From positions 2,074,427 through 2,138,426 of the forward strand of contig NZ_BMID01000001.1 in NCBI RefSeq assembly GCF_014641655.1: 64,000 bases of DNA, written 5' to 3'. The number at the start of each line of letters is the position of its first letter. Positions within the stretch are counted from its first letter, which is position 1. The notes below the pieces were generated by a model. It was not told where the DNA came from. It did no database searches and saw only the letters and a program-made list of their open reading frames with translations. The position numbers were made by a program, and so were the translations under genes. Source of the stretch: Pseudoblastomonas marina (GTDB lineage Bacteria; Pseudomonadota; Alphaproteobacteria; Sphingomonadales; Sphingomonadaceae). Below, piece after piece: positions 1 to 9,876 of the stretch.

Positions 1-1
1 C

Positions 2-1216
2 GTATCGATCGCGGTTGCGCTGTCGATCGTCGTGGTGGTGATGCTGATGGCACGCCCGATCGCCGACTTCTACGACAACGAGGCGCTGTTCACGATCACG
101 CTGATGATCGGGATCTCGTTCATCTTCACCCCCTTGGCGGTGGTGCCGATGGCGCTGGTTCAACGCGACATGGACTTCCGCAAGACCGCCTTCGTCGAGG
201 GCGGTGCGCATCTCGTCAACGCGCTCGTCTCGATCGCTGCCGCTTGGCAGGGCTATTCGGCGATGTCGCTCGCCTTCGGCGTGTTCGCCTATCAGTTCAC
301 CCGCGCGCTGCTGACACAGTTCGTGCGTCCGGTCTTCGCCGTCTTCCCGCCCAGCCTCGAAGGGGCGAGAGAAATGTTCACCTATGGCGGGTGGTCGGGC
401 GTGCTGTCGTTTACTGCGGGGTTCGCCGCGCGTGCGCCCGACCTCATCATCGGCAAGGTCATCAGCGAAGCCGCGCTCGGCCTGTACAGCCGCGCGACCG
501 GACTTGCGCTGCAATTCCGCTTGCTGGTCGGAGGACCGATCGCGGCAGTGTTCTACCCGTCCCTCGCGCGCGCGCGCGATAGAGGAGAGAACATCGGCGC
601 CCATTATCTGCGTCTTACCGCCGCGCTGTGCGCGGTCACCTGGGGCGCGATGGCGGGTCTCGCCGCGGCATCCGAACCGCTGGTGCTCGGGCTTTACGGA
701 GAGCGCTGGGCCGAGGTCGCGCCGTTGCTGGTGTGGGTCGCGCTGGCGCAGACCTTCTTCATCGCGGTGCCGATGCAGGTCGATGTCGGCTACCTCCTCG
801 GCGGCTGGTCGCGGGCGATCCAGCTCACCCTGCTCGACGCGATCCTGTCGCTCGGCATCCTCGTCATCGCAGCGCAGTACGGGCTGTGGTGGGCGGCCTT
901 CTCGCGCATGATCCACGGCGCGATCTGGTGGGCGATCCACGCGGTCTTCATCCAGCGGCTGGTGCGGTTCGGCTGGGGCGAACTGTTCGCGATCTATGCC
1001 CGGACCGCGATCGCCGCCGCCGCCGCCGCCCTGCCACTCCTCCTCGCCTATCGCTTCTGGGTCGCGCCGTCCGAGATGGGGCTGGGCCTGCTGATGATCC
1101 TTTCGGCGGCCGGCGTGGCGCTGTGGTACGGCACGCTCGTCGCGGTGCGTCATCCGAGCGTCGACGACATCACCCGCTTGGTCAGCGAACGCCTGCACCG
1201 CCCGAAGGCGGCCTGA
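2..1216 (+). CDS. Wzx-type polysaccharide flippase, 5' end outside window
   Basis: The frame is open to the left edge of the window, so the N-terminus is missing. About 400 residues are visible. They contain many hydrophobic segments separated by short charged loops, including the segment FTPLAVVPMALVQRDMDFRK, which resembles oligosaccharide flippases of the WzxC/MOP superfamily. Such proteins move lipid-linked sugar repeat units across the inner membrane for exopolysaccharide or O-antigen assembly. The stop codon is two bases before the start of a glycosyltransferase gene, so the two probably form the end of a surface-polysaccharide operon. Which polymer is moved cannot be told from this sequence. 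Confidence 0.85.
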   Translation, partial: VSIAVALSIVVVVMLMARPIADFYDNEALFTITLMIGISFIFTPLAVVPMALVQRDMDFRKTAFVEGGAHLVNALVSIAAAWQGYSAMSLAFGVFAYQFTRALLTQFVRPVFAVFPPSLEGAREMFTYGGWSGVLSFTAGFAARAPDLIIGKVISEAALGLYSRATGLALQFRLLVGGPIAAVFYPSLARARDRGENIGAHYLRLTAALCAVTWGAMAGLAAASEPLVLGLYGERWAEVAPLLVWVALAQTFFIAVPMQVDVGYLLGGWSRAIQLTLLDAILSLGILVIAAQYGLWWAAFSRMIHGAIWWAIHAVFIQRLVRFGWGELFAIYARTAIAAAAAALPLLLAYRFWVAPSEMGLGLLMILSAAGVALWYGTLVAVRHPSVDDITRLVSERLHRPKAA

Positions 1217-1218
1217 CG

Positions 1219-2199
1219 ATGGCCGGCAACGCGAACGTCAGCGTCATCGTCGCGACCTACAACCGCGCGCACCTGATCACCCGCGCGCTCGACAGCGTCG
1301 CGCGGCAAACCGAGCCGCCGGGCGAGATCGTCGTGGTCGACGACGCTTCGCAAGACGATACCGCCACGGTGGTAGAGCGCTGGGCGGCCGATTCGTCGAT
1401 CCCGGTCCAGCTCGTGGTCTCGCCCCGCAATCGCGGTCTGGGTGCCTCGCGCAATACGGCCATGCAGGCGGCGCGCGGCTCGCTCTTCGCGCCACTCGAT
1501 TCGGACGACGAATACCTGCCCCACGCGCTCGCCACGCTGGCCCCGATGCTCGATCGGCATGCGCAGGCCGTGGTCGCCTTTGCCGATGGACTGGTGACCT
1601 TCGCCGACGGGCGGCCGCCCCATCGCCATCTGGCGAGGCGTCTTGCCCCGGGTGCCGGCACCACCGCGCTCGGCCGCGACGGCGACTTCCGGCTCGATTC
1701 GCCGCAGGAACATTTCCTCACCACCAGTTTCATCCCGACCTGCTCGGTGGTGTTCCGCCGCAGCGCCGCCGAGGCGGCCGGATGGATGCCTGAATTGCGC
1801 TATGGCGAGGACTGGCTGTTCTGGCTCCGGCTCACCGAGCTGGGCGAGTTCGTCTGCCGGTTCGAGGACGTTTCGATCATCCATCGCCAGGGCGACAATC
1901 TGACCGACGAGGGCAATGCCCTGTTCAATGCGCGACAGATCACCGTATCGCTCGCCAGCATCCGCCGCGGCGAGCACATTGCGCTGACCGAAGCCCAGTC
2001 TGCTCGGCTCGATCGGGCGATCGCCGAGCAAGCCGCCGCGCATCGCTATTTCGCCTCGCGCGACGGCCTTGCGACCTATTGGCGTGAATTGCGCTCGCTT
2101 GCGCCCGAAACCGGGCTGAACCCCACAACCAGCCTGCTCGCCCACCCGCGCGACCTCGCCAGGGCGTTGGCCAGTTCGTTCCGTCGGTCGGGCGGATAG
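1219..2199 (+). CDS. Family 2 glycosyltransferase
   Basis: This 326-residue protein begins with the GT-A signature VSVIVATYNRAHLI, followed by VVVDDASQDDT and a metal/nucleotide-sugar site DSDDEY near residue 95. An acidic GEDWLFWLRL segment near residue 196 fits the acceptor-side acid of GT2 enzymes. It should transfer a sugar from a nucleotide donor in the cytoplasm during polysaccharide synthesis. The ATG at 1219 is two bases after the flippase stop, supporting co-transcription and this start. The donor sugar is unknown. Confidence 0.88.
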   Translation: MAGNANVSVIVATYNRAHLITRALDSVARQTEPPGEIVVVDDASQDDTATVVERWAADSSIPVQLVVSPRNRGLGASRNTAMQAARGSLFAPLDSDDEYLPHALATLAPMLDRHAQAVVAFADGLVTFADGRPPHRHLARRLAPGAGTTALGRDGDFRLDSPQEHFLTTSFIPTCSVVFRRSAAEAAGWMPELRYGEDWLFWLRLTELGEFVCRFEDVSIIHRQGDNLTDEGNALFNARQITVSLASIRRGEHIALTEAQSARLDRAIAEQAAAHRYFASRDGLATYWRELRSLAPETGLNPTTSLLAHPRDLARALASSFRRSGG

Positions 2200-2267
2200 C
2201 GGCGCTGGTGGATCGGCGTTTCTGCCGGGTGTCCGAACGTGGTATAACGCCCCCTCGGAGACGTTCG

Positions 2268-3245
2268 ATGCAGAAATTCGCCTTGTCCCTTGCGCTATCC
2301 GCCGTCGCGTTCGGCCTGGGCGGCGCGACCCCCGCAGACAATCCCCCGCTTGACCCGGGCGCGACCGATCAGCTCACGCAGGAAGAAATCGTCGCGCTCG
2401 AGCGCGAGCGCTACAACCGGGTTACCGTTCAGGTCTCGGTCCAGGGCCAAGGCCCATACCGCTTCCTCGTCGATACCGGGGCCGAGGCCACCGTCGTCTC
2501 GCGCGAAATTGCCACCGCCCTCGCGCTCGCGCCCGCGGGACGGGCGCTCGTAGTGGGGATGGCGAGCGAAGAGGAAGCCGACCTCGTCGACATCGATAAC
2601 CTGACGCTCGCTGAAATGGACTTTTGCTGCCTCACCTCGCCGGTGCTGGCTCGCGACAAGATCGGCGCCGACGGCATTCTCGGGCTCGACAGCCTGCAGG
2701 ACAGCCGGGTGCTGCTCGATTTCGAGGAGGACACGCTCACCGTCCACGATGCGCGCCCCGGCCTCAGCCAGCGCGGGTTCGAGATCATCATCCGGGCCAA
2801 GCAGCGGCTCGGGCAGCTGATCATCACCAGCGCCAGGATCGACGGGATCGCGACAGATATCGTCATCGACACCGGATCGCAGATCTCGATCGGCAATTTC
2901 GCGCTCCGCAATCGGCTCCGCGCGCGCGAACTGGGGCTCGCCGAATGGGAAGACGTGCTCGGCAACAGCCAGACCGGCAATGTGATGGTGGCGGGCGAGG
3001 TCAAGGTCCCCGGCTTCTCGATCGTCAACATCCCGATCGCCTTCGCCGATGCCCCGCCCTTTCGTCACCTTGGCCTGACCGAGAAACCCGCTCTCATCCT
3101 CGGCATTCAACACCTGAGGATGTTCCGCCGCGTGGCGATCGACTTCAAGAGCGGCAAGATCCTGTTTGATCTTCCGTCCGGCTCGGTCCCGCTCGAAAGC
3201 GCCTTCAGGAAGGCCTACGCCTCGCGCCTCGGCAAGGACGACTAG
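2268..3245 (+). CDS. Retropepsin-like aspartic protease with two Asp motifs
   Basis: This 325-residue protein starts at ATG 2268 with a Sec-type signal (MQKFALSLALSAVAFGLGG), so a periplasmic location is expected. Two halves each carry a retropepsin-type catalytic motif: FLVDTGAEATVVS with Asp69, and IVIDTGSQISIG with Asp201. Each is followed by a typical hydrophobic-Gly stretch (GADGILGLDSL in the first half, LILGIQHL in the second). A single chain with both aspartates resembles a fused dimer, as in pepsins. An in-frame start at 2208 would put a charged stretch before the signal peptide and is less likely. The substrate is unknown. Confidence 0.8.
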   Translation: MQKFALSLALSAVAFGLGGATPADNPPLDPGATDQLTQEEIVALERERYNRVTVQVSVQGQGPYRFLVDTGAEATVVSREIATALALAPAGRALVVGMASEEEADLVDIDNLTLAEMDFCCLTSPVLARDKIGADGILGLDSLQDSRVLLDFEEDTLTVHDARPGLSQRGFEIIIRAKQRLGQLIITSARIDGIATDIVIDTGSQISIGNFALRNRLRARELGLAEWEDVLGNSQTGNVMVAGEVKVPGFSIVNIPIAFADAPPFRHLGLTEKPALILGIQHLRMFRRVAIDFKSGKILFDLPSGSVPLESAFRKAYASRLGKDD

Positions 3246-3304
3246 GCGGCGCGGCGTGTCGCCGGGTCTTGCCCCTCTCGCCGCCGCACCCCAATTACAG
3301 CATC

Positions 3305-5116
3305 ATGCCGCCGGACGAGACACGCGAGGGCCGCCATGACGGCTGGGCCACGATCCGGCGCTTCCTCCCCTATCTGTGGCCGCGCGACAATCGCGGCCTG
3401 CGCTGGCGGATCGCGATCGCGCTGTCGCTGGTACTGGTCGCCAAGGGCGTGATGCTCGCACTGCCGCTCGCCTACAAGCGGGTGGTGGATACCATGGCGC
3501 TCGAAGGCGACGGGCTGCTGCTGGTCGCACTGTCCTTCGTCCTCGCCTACGCGCTCGGCCGCTTCGCCGCGACCGGGTTCGACAACCTGCGCAACATCGC
3601 GTTCGAAAAGGTCGGGCAGGACGCCACCCGCCGGCTGGCCGAGGACGTGTTCGCGCGGCTCCACCGGTTGAGCCTGCGCTTCCACCTGTCGCGCCGCACG
3701 GGCGAAGTGACCAAGGTGGTCGAGCGCGGCACCAAGAGCATCGATTCGATGCTCTATTTCCTGCTCTTCAACATTGCCCCGACGATCATCGAGCTGATCG
3801 CGGTGGGGATCATCTTCTACACCATGTTCGGCGGCGAGCTGGTCGTCGCGACCGCGGTCACCGTGGTCGCCTATATCTGGACGACGCAGGCGATCACCGA
3901 ATGGCGCACCAAGCTGCGCAAGCAGATGAACGACCTCGACGGGACGGCGCTTTCGCGCGCGGTCGATTCGCTGCTCAACTACGAAACGGTGAAATATTTC
4001 GGCGCCGAGGAGCGCGAACGCGAGCGCTACGGCAGCGCCGCGCGCGCCTATGCGGCGGCCGCCATCAAGTCCGACAATTCGCTCGCTTTGCTCAATATCG
4101 CGCAGGCCTTCATCACCAACGCGCTGATGCTGTTCGCGATGGGCTTTACCGTTTGGCAGTGGAGCCGCGGGCTGCTCACCGTCGGCGATCTCGTCGCGAT
4201 CCAGACCTATTTGATGCAGCTGTTCCGCCCGCTCGACATGCTCGGCTGGGTCTATCGCACGATCCGCCAGGGGCTGATCGACATGGCGGACATGTTCCGG
4301 CTGATGGACGAGAGCGAAGAGGTGGAAGACGTGCCCGGCGCCCCGGCGCTGGTGGTGCGCGAACCATCGATCGTGTTCGACAATGTGCGCTTCGGCTACG
4401 ATCCCGGTCGCACGATCCTCAAAGGCCTCAGCTTCGAGGCCCCGGCGGGGAGCCATGTCGCGATCGTCGGGCCTTCGGGCGCGGGCAAGAGCACGATCGC
4501 GCGGCTGCTGTTCCGTTTCTACGATCCGCAGGACGGACGCATCCTGATCGACGGGCAGGACATTTCGCAGGTTACGCAGAAATCCCTGCGCGAGGCGATC
4601 GGGATCGTCCCGCAGGACAGCGTGCTGTTCAACGACACGATCGGCTACAACATCGCCTATGGCCGCGGTGGCGCGACCCATGACGAAATTCACGAGGCTG
4701 CGCGCCGCGCCGCGATCCTGCCTTTCATCGAGAAGCTGCCGCACGGCTTCGACACCCAGGTCGGCGAGCGCGGGCTCAAGCTGTCGGGCGGCGAGAAGCA
4801 GCGTGTGGCGATCGCCCGCACGCTGGTAAAGAATCCGCCGATCATGCTGTTCGATGAAGCCACCAGCGCGCTCGATTCGCGCACCGAGCAGGACATCCTC
4901 GAAACGCTTCACGCGGTCGGCGCGAACCGCACCACGCTCGCGATCGCGCACCGGCTCTCGACCGTGGCCGATGCCGACACGATCCTCGTGCTCGACGACG
5001 GGCGCCTCGTCGAGAGCGGCAACCACCGCGCGCTGCTCGCGCGCGATGGTCTCTATGCCGAGATGTGGCTGCGCCAGCAGGCCGAGGCGGAAGAGGAAGC
5101 CGAAGCGGCGGAGTAA
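3305..5116 (+). CDS. Atm1-type ABC exporter, membrane and ATPase domains fused
   Basis: This protein of about 603 residues has an N-terminal six-helix exporter domain and a C-terminal ATPase. Visible ATPase motifs are Walker A GPSGAGKST near residue 388, signature LSGGEKQRVAIAR near 493, and Walker B IMLFDEATSALD. The segment LLNYETVKYFGAEE in the membrane domain is characteristic of the Atm1/HMT1 family, which exports glutathione-linked sulfur or metal compounds from the cytoplasm. Start ATG 3305 was chosen over a TTG at 3269. The C-terminus is rich in Glu and Ala. The exact cargo here is inferred from family only. Confidence 0.9.
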   Translation: MPPDETREGRHDGWATIRRFLPYLWPRDNRGLRWRIAIALSLVLVAKGVMLALPLAYKRVVDTMALEGDGLLLVALSFVLAYALGRFAATGFDNLRNIAFEKVGQDATRRLAEDVFARLHRLSLRFHLSRRTGEVTKVVERGTKSIDSMLYFLLFNIAPTIIELIAVGIIFYTMFGGELVVATAVTVVAYIWTTQAITEWRTKLRKQMNDLDGTALSRAVDSLLNYETVKYFGAEERERERYGSAARAYAAAAIKSDNSLALLNIAQAFITNALMLFAMGFTVWQWSRGLLTVGDLVAIQTYLMQLFRPLDMLGWVYRTIRQGLIDMADMFRLMDESEEVEDVPGAPALVVREPSIVFDNVRFGYDPGRTILKGLSFEAPAGSHVAIVGPSGAGKSTIARLLFRFYDPQDGRILIDGQDISQVTQKSLREAIGIVPQDSVLFNDTIGYNIAYGRGGATHDEIHEAARRAAILPFIEKLPHGFDTQVGERGLKLSGGEKQRVAIARTLVKNPPIMLFDEATSALDSRTEQDILETLHAVGANRTTLAIAHRLSTVADADTILVLDDGRLVESGNHRALLARDGLYAEMWLRQQAEAEEEAEAAE

Positions 5117-5138
5117 GGGCCGAGCAGGCGCCCGGCCC
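5117..5138. terminator. Possible GC-rich hairpin between converging genes
   Basis: Directly after the ABC exporter stop, GGGCCG and CGGCCC can pair around a ten-base loop. It lies between two converging genes, where terminators are common. No T-run follows on either strand, so termination by this hairpin is weakly supported. Confidence 0.3.
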
Positions 5139-5153
5139 TCGCCTCACGGATCC

Positions 5154-7988
5154 TTATTCGCTCACGCCCAGATCGCCGCGCGACAGGTCCAGCTCCGATG
5201 CCGGGATCACCTCGACGTCGGGCCGGATCGCGCGCAGGTCGTCGATGAATTCGGCGGCATTGCCGACCACCACGATCGTTGCCTTGTCGGCCGAGACGTA
5301 TTTCGCCGCGGCGGCGCTGGCCGCCTCGGGGGTCACGCCCTGGAGGGCGGCGGCGTAATTCGCGGCTTCGCCCGGTTCCAGGCCGTACATCAGCAGCTCG
5401 GCGACGATGTTGTTGAAGCCCGACGAGGTCTCGAGGCTGCGACCGTACCCGCCCGAAAGGAACAGGCGCCGCTTGTCGATCAGCTCTTCGGCGAAGGTCT
5501 CGCTGCCGAGCCGGTCGAATTCGTCGAGGAACACCTGCACCACTTCGTCGGCGGTCGCGTTCTGCGTCTGCGCGCTGGCGATCAAATAGGCATCGTCGGC
5601 CCGGGCCGGGAGGCCGCTATAGGCACCGTAGCTGATCGAACGCTTGGTCCGCACTTCTTCGAACAGCCTGCCGCTCGAACCGCCGCCGAGCACGGAGTTG
5701 GCCAGCTCGAGCGCAACATAATCCTCGCTCGAGCGCGACGGCGCGCGCATTCCGGCATAGACCGCCGCCTGGCCGGCTTCGGGCAGGTCGATCACCACCG
5801 TGCGCACCGGCGACGGTTCGCCCGCAGCATCCTCGACCATGGGCGGCACCGGGGCGTCCGAGGTCCAGTCGCCGAAAAGCGAATCCGCGAGCGCGACCGC
5901 ATCGTCGGCCGACACGCCGCCGCTGACGATGATCTTGGTCCCGGCCGGGTGCCAGTAGGCCTGCCGGTGCTCGAGCAGGTCTTCGCGCGTGATCGCGGCA
6001 AGGCTCGCCTGCGTTCCGCCAGGCTGCGAGCCGTAGGCGGCATCACCGTAGAACACCGGCAGCGCGGCCATGCGCGCGAGCGCGCCGGGATCCTTCAGGT
6101 CGACCTGCAGGCCGTCGATCGCCCGCTTGCGCTCGCGTTCAAATTCCTCCGCCGGATAGTCGGCGCTGCGGATCATCGAGGCGAGCACCTCGCCCGCTTC
6201 CTGCATGTTGGCAGCAGGTGCGGTGAGGCTGAAGAAGGTGCCGTCGGTGCCCGCGGTCGCGCCGACGCTGGCGCCGAGGCTTTCGAGCCTGGCCGCGATC
6301 TCCTGCGCGCCCATGCCGCCGGCGCCCTTGTCGGCGAGCGCGGCGGCCATGTTGGCGACCCCGGCCTTGGCCCGCGCGTCGGACTTGGCGCCGCCGGGGA
6401 CGAGCACGGTCATCGTGCCGAAGGGCACGTCGCCGGTCTGCGCGGCGACGACTTCGATCCCGTTCGAAAGCGTGCGCTCGACGATCGCCGGGGCCTCGAC
6501 CGTCGGCTTCATACCCGGCGCGGGCGGTGCTTCGCGCTCGGCCTCGGGCCGCACGGCGAGCGGGGTGCGGGTCGGTTCGGGCAGCGAGCGGAAGGTCGGG
6601 AACGGATAGGGGTTCGCCCAGTCCTGCGGGTTCTCTTCGCCGCGCTCATAGGTCATGTCGACCCGGCCCTGCGGATCGAGCCACTTGGCGGCGGCACGCT
6701 GGACGTCGGCCACGGTGACTGCGGCGATCGCCTCGAGCCGCTTGTCGGCGGCCTTGGGATCGCCGGTCGAGACCAGCGCCTCGCCCAGCTCGAACGCCCG
6801 CCCGCGCGCGGTCTCGCGCTGGCGCAGCGTGCTCGACATCAGCTCGTTCTTCGCCTCGCGCAGTTCGGCGAGCGAGACCGGCGTGGTGCGGACTTTGTCG
6901 AACTCGGCGTCGAGGATAGTCCTGACCTCTGCGGCGTCGGCGGTCGGATTGGTGATCGCGAAGCCTGCGATCATCCCGGCCTCCTCGCCGTCGCTGTAGA
7001 AGAAGCTCGCATCGACCGCCTTGCCCGAGCGCACCAGCGCCTCGTTCAACCGGCTGTTGTCGCCGCGCGCCATGATCGCTGAGAGCACTTCGAGCGCGGC
7101 GGTATCCTCGGTCGCGGTCTTGGGCCCCTTCCACACGGTGCCGCGCACCGGCAGCGGCACGTTGGGCGCGCGCGCGACGATCGTGCGCGGTTCGGTTCGC
7201 TCGGGTTCCTCGGTGCTCAGTTCGAGCGGGACCGGGTTCTCGCGCCGCGGGATGTCGGCGAAATACTCATCGACCAACGCGCGCAGATTGGCCTCGTCGA
7301 AATTGCCCGCGACGATCAGCGTGGCGGTGTCGGGCCCGTAATAGGCCTCATGGAACGCGAGCGCGTCTTCGAGCGTGGCGGCGTTCAGTTCCTCGATCGA
7401 ACCGATCCCGGGCCGCCGATAGGCGGTGGTGTCGTAGGCGTTTTCGGGCAGCACGAAGCGCTGGAAGCGACCATAGGGCGGCGCGAGCACGCGCTGCCGC
7501 AGCTCTTCCTTCACGACGTCGCGTTCGCGGTTGAACACCTCGTCGTCGACCACCGGAAAATACATCCGTTCGCGGTGAGTCCACAGCATCCGCTCGAGAT
7601 ATTCGGCCGGGACGGTCTCGAAGTAATTCGTACGGTCCGGGCCGTTCGAAGCGTTACGGGTGCCGCCGACATCGGCGGTCAGGCCGTAGATCTGGTTGTA
7701 GGGCATGTTCAGCGTCTTGCGGCTGAGGATGTGCTCGAACAGGTGCGCGAAGCCGCTGCGACCTTCGGGGTCGAGCTTCGATCCGACGTCGTACCACATC
7801 GAAGTGGTGACATCGGCGGTCGAATCGTCCTGGATCGCGATCACGCGCAGGCCGTTGTCGAGCGTCCACATCGTATATTCAATCTCGGGCGCGGAGATGG
7901 TGGCATCGGTCCCGTCCTGCGCGGCGAGCGGCGCGGCGGCGCCCAGCGCGAGCGCGGCGGTGGAGGCGGCGAGAAACTGCTTGAACAT
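5154..7988 (-). CDS. Large two-unit M16 zinc metallopeptidase, exported
   Basis: This 944-residue protein has a signal peptide ending near AAPLAAQ and the inverted zinc motif HLFEH at residues 82-86. A downstream acidic stretch ERDVVKEELRQR near residue 160 supplies the third zinc ligand typical of pitrilysin-like enzymes. A second M16-like half begins around residue 500 (TLSNGIEVVAAQTGDVPFG) and lacks a zinc motif, as is usual for such double-unit proteases. It probably degrades peptides in the periplasm. The genes on both sides point toward or away from it, so it looks monocistronic. Confidence 0.9.
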   Translation of the reverse strand: MFKQFLAASTAALALGAAAPLAAQDGTDATISAPEIEYTMWTLDNGLRVIAIQDDSTADVTTSMWYDVGSKLDPEGRSGFAHLFEHILSRKTLNMPYNQIYGLTADVGGTRNASNGPDRTNYFETVPAEYLERMLWTHRERMYFPVVDDEVFNRERDVVKEELRQRVLAPPYGRFQRFVLPENAYDTTAYRRPGIGSIEELNAATLEDALAFHEAYYGPDTATLIVAGNFDEANLRALVDEYFADIPRRENPVPLELSTEEPERTEPRTIVARAPNVPLPVRGTVWKGPKTATEDTAALEVLSAIMARGDNSRLNEALVRSGKAVDASFFYSDGEEAGMIAGFAITNPTADAAEVRTILDAEFDKVRTTPVSLAELREAKNELMSSTLRQRETARGRAFELGEALVSTGDPKAADKRLEAIAAVTVADVQRAAAKWLDPQGRVDMTYERGEENPQDWANPYPFPTFRSLPEPTRTPLAVRPEAEREAPPAPGMKPTVEAPAIVERTLSNGIEVVAAQTGDVPFGTMTVLVPGGAKSDARAKAGVANMAAALADKGAGGMGAQEIAARLESLGASVGATAGTDGTFFSLTAPAANMQEAGEVLASMIRSADYPAEEFERERKRAIDGLQVDLKDPGALARMAALPVFYGDAAYGSQPGGTQASLAAITREDLLEHRQAYWHPAGTKIIVSGGVSADDAVALADSLFGDWTSDAPVPPMVEDAAGEPSPVRTVVIDLPEAGQAAVYAGMRAPSRSSEDYVALELANSVLGGGSSGRLFEEVRTKRSISYGAYSGLPARADDAYLIASAQTQNATADEVVQVFLDEFDRLGSETFAEELIDKRRLFLSGGYGRSLETSSGFNNIVAELLMYGLEPGEAANYAAALQGVTPEAASAAAAKYVSADKATIVVVGNAAEFIDDLRAIRPDVEVIPASELDLSRGDLGVSE

Positions 7989-8189
7989 GTGAGACCCCTT
8001 CCCTGATCTGTTGCGCGCAGCAGGCTAGCCGCCCGGGTGCCGATGGCAACAGGGGGGACTCTGCGAAGCGCCCAGTTGACCCGACCGGGGGTCAAAGCCG
8101 CCTAGGTTGTGCTGCACCGCACAATTCCGTATTGGGAGCGGCGAAGAAGCGGTGCCCGATTGCGCCGCCCAACTCCACAGGTCCTGGTC

Positions 8190-9695
8190 ATGGCAAATCC
8201 CGGTGCGCTGCGGCGCGACTGGTTCGGCAATATTCGCGCCGACATCCTCGCAGGTATCGTCGTCGCGCTGGCGCTGATCCCCGAAGCGATCGGCTTCTCG
8301 ATCATCGCGGGCGTCGATCCGCGCGTGGGGCTCTATGCCTCGGTCGCGATTGCGATCGTGATCAGTTTCACCGGCGGACGCCCGGGCATGATCTCGGCGG
8401 CGACGGCCGCGGTCGCGGTCGTCGTGGTGCCGCTGGTGCGCGATCACGGGGTCGATTACCTTTTCGCCGCGACGACCCTGATGGGCGTGTTCCAGGGCAT
8501 CGCGGCACTGCTGCGGCTCGACCTGCTGATGCAGTTCGTCTCGCGCTCGGTCATCACCGGTTTCGTCAACGCGCTCGCGATCCTTATTTTCATGGCGCAG
8601 CTGCCGCAGCTGATCCCCGGCAATCCGGGCGTCGGAATCGAAGCCTATGCGATGGTCGCCGCCGCGCTCGCGATCATCTACCTGCTGCCCAAGCTGACCA
8701 CCGCGGTCCCCAGCCCGCTGATCGCGATCATCGTGCTCACCGGATTGTCGATCTGGCTGCAGGCGCCGGTCAACACCGTCGCCGACATGGGCGAGCTTCC
8801 GCAAGGCCTGCCCTATTTCGTGCTGCCCGACGTCCCGCTGACGCTCGAGACGCTGCAGATCATCCTGCCCTACTCGCTGACGATGGCGGCGGTCGGCCTG
8901 CTGGAATCGCTGCTGACCGCGCAGATCGTCGACGACATGACCCACACCGGCAGCGACAAGCGCCGCGAAAGCGCGGGCCAGGGCGCGGCCAACGTCGTCG
9001 CCGCGCTGTTCGGCGGGATGGGCGGCTGTGCGATGATCGGCCAGTCGGTGATCAATGTCACCAGCGGCGGCCGCGGTCGACTGTCGACCTTCGCCGCCGG
9101 CGTTACCTTGCTGGTCCTGCTTGCCGCGCTCGGCCCGCTGGTCGGCCAGGTGCCGATGCCCGCGCTGGTCGCGATCATGATCATGGTCTCGATCGGCACC
9201 TTCTCGTGGAACTCGATCCCCAATTTGCGCGTGCATCCGTGGCAGAGCTCGGTGGTGATGCTGAGCACGGTCGCAGTGGTCGTCGCGACCCACAACCTCG
9301 CGATCGGCGTGCTCGTCGGCGTGCTGCTGTCGGGTGCGTTCTTCACCCACAAGGTGATGACGATGTTCGAGGTCGTGCGCGAGCGGAAGGGCGACACCGC
9401 GACCTATCGCGCCAAGGGGCAGATCTTCTACGCCAGCGTCGAGCGGTTCGAAGCCGCGCTCGGCCCCGAAAGCACCCAGCCCGATCCGGCAGAGCACGTC
9501 GTGATCGACGTCAGCAAGGCGCATTTCTGGGATATCTCGGCGATCGGCGCGCTCGACAAGGTGGTCGAGCGGATGCGCATGAACGGGCGGAGCGTGCAGG
9601 TGAAGGGCCTGAACCGCGCCAGTAGCGACCTGGTCGACAGATTCGCGCTCACCGACAAGACCGGGGTCGAGATCGGGCTCGCCCCGCATCCCTGA
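8190..9695 (+). CDS. SulP-family anion transporter with C-terminal STAS domain
   Basis: This protein of about 501 residues begins at ATG 8190. The first 400 residues are a multi-helix transporter with the SulP segment [20 protein letters not shown] and ILLPYSLT-like helices. A STAS domain follows ([20 protein letters not shown] near residue 440). SulP proteins carry sulfate, bicarbonate or organic anions across the inner membrane; the substrate cannot be read from sequence. An upstream in-frame start at 8109 adds an Arg-rich stretch and was not chosen. No adjacent carbonic anhydrase or sulfate-assimilation gene helps to fix the substrate. Confidence 0.87.
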   Translation: MANPGALRRDWFGNIRADILAGIVVALALIPEAIGFSIIAGVDPRVGLYASVAIAIVISFTGGRPGMISAATAAVAVVVVPLVRDHGVDYLFAATTLMGVFQGIAALLRLDLLMQFVSRSVITGFVNALAILIFMAQLPQLIPGNPGVGIEAYAMVAAALAIIYLLPKLTTAVPSPLIAIIVLTGLSIWLQAPVNTVADMGELPQGLPYFVLPDVPLTLETLQIILPYSLTMAAVGLLESLLTAQIVDDMTHTGSDKRRESAGQGAANVVAALFGGMGGCAMIGQSVINVTSGGRGRLSTFAAGVTLLVLLAALGPLVGQVPMPALVAIMIMVSIGTFSWNSIPNLRVHPWQSSVVMLSTVAVVVATHNLAIGVLVGVLLSGAFFTHKVMTMFEVVRERKGDTATYRAKGQIFYASVERFEAALGPESTQPDPAEHVVIDVSKAHFWDISAIGALDKVVERMRMNGRSVQVKGLNRASSDLVDRFALTDKTGVEIGLAPHP

Positions 9696-9876
9696 TTTCA
9701 TCGCAAATCCTGCACGGCTCCTTCGGCCCGTCGCAGCTTCGCCCCGGGCCGCCTCCGCGGTTCATCTGGCAGTCGGAACCCCCGCCTAGGGAGGCGATTG
9801 GGCATGCGCGACCGCATTGGCCGATCCGCCATGCCGAGAGCTTACATTCGGGGGCAAACCGAAGGAGATTGTCAGA

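Noticed and set aside
3242-5026. Minus-strand frame of 594 codons opposite the ABC exporter
   Set aside because: The plus strand carries all ABC motifs; the minus-strand translation is low-complexity and has no family features.
4854-7082. Long plus-strand frame opposite the M16 peptidase gene
   Set aside because: It starts inside the ABC exporter in another frame and runs against the peptidase. It has no ribosome binding site and no recognisable fold.
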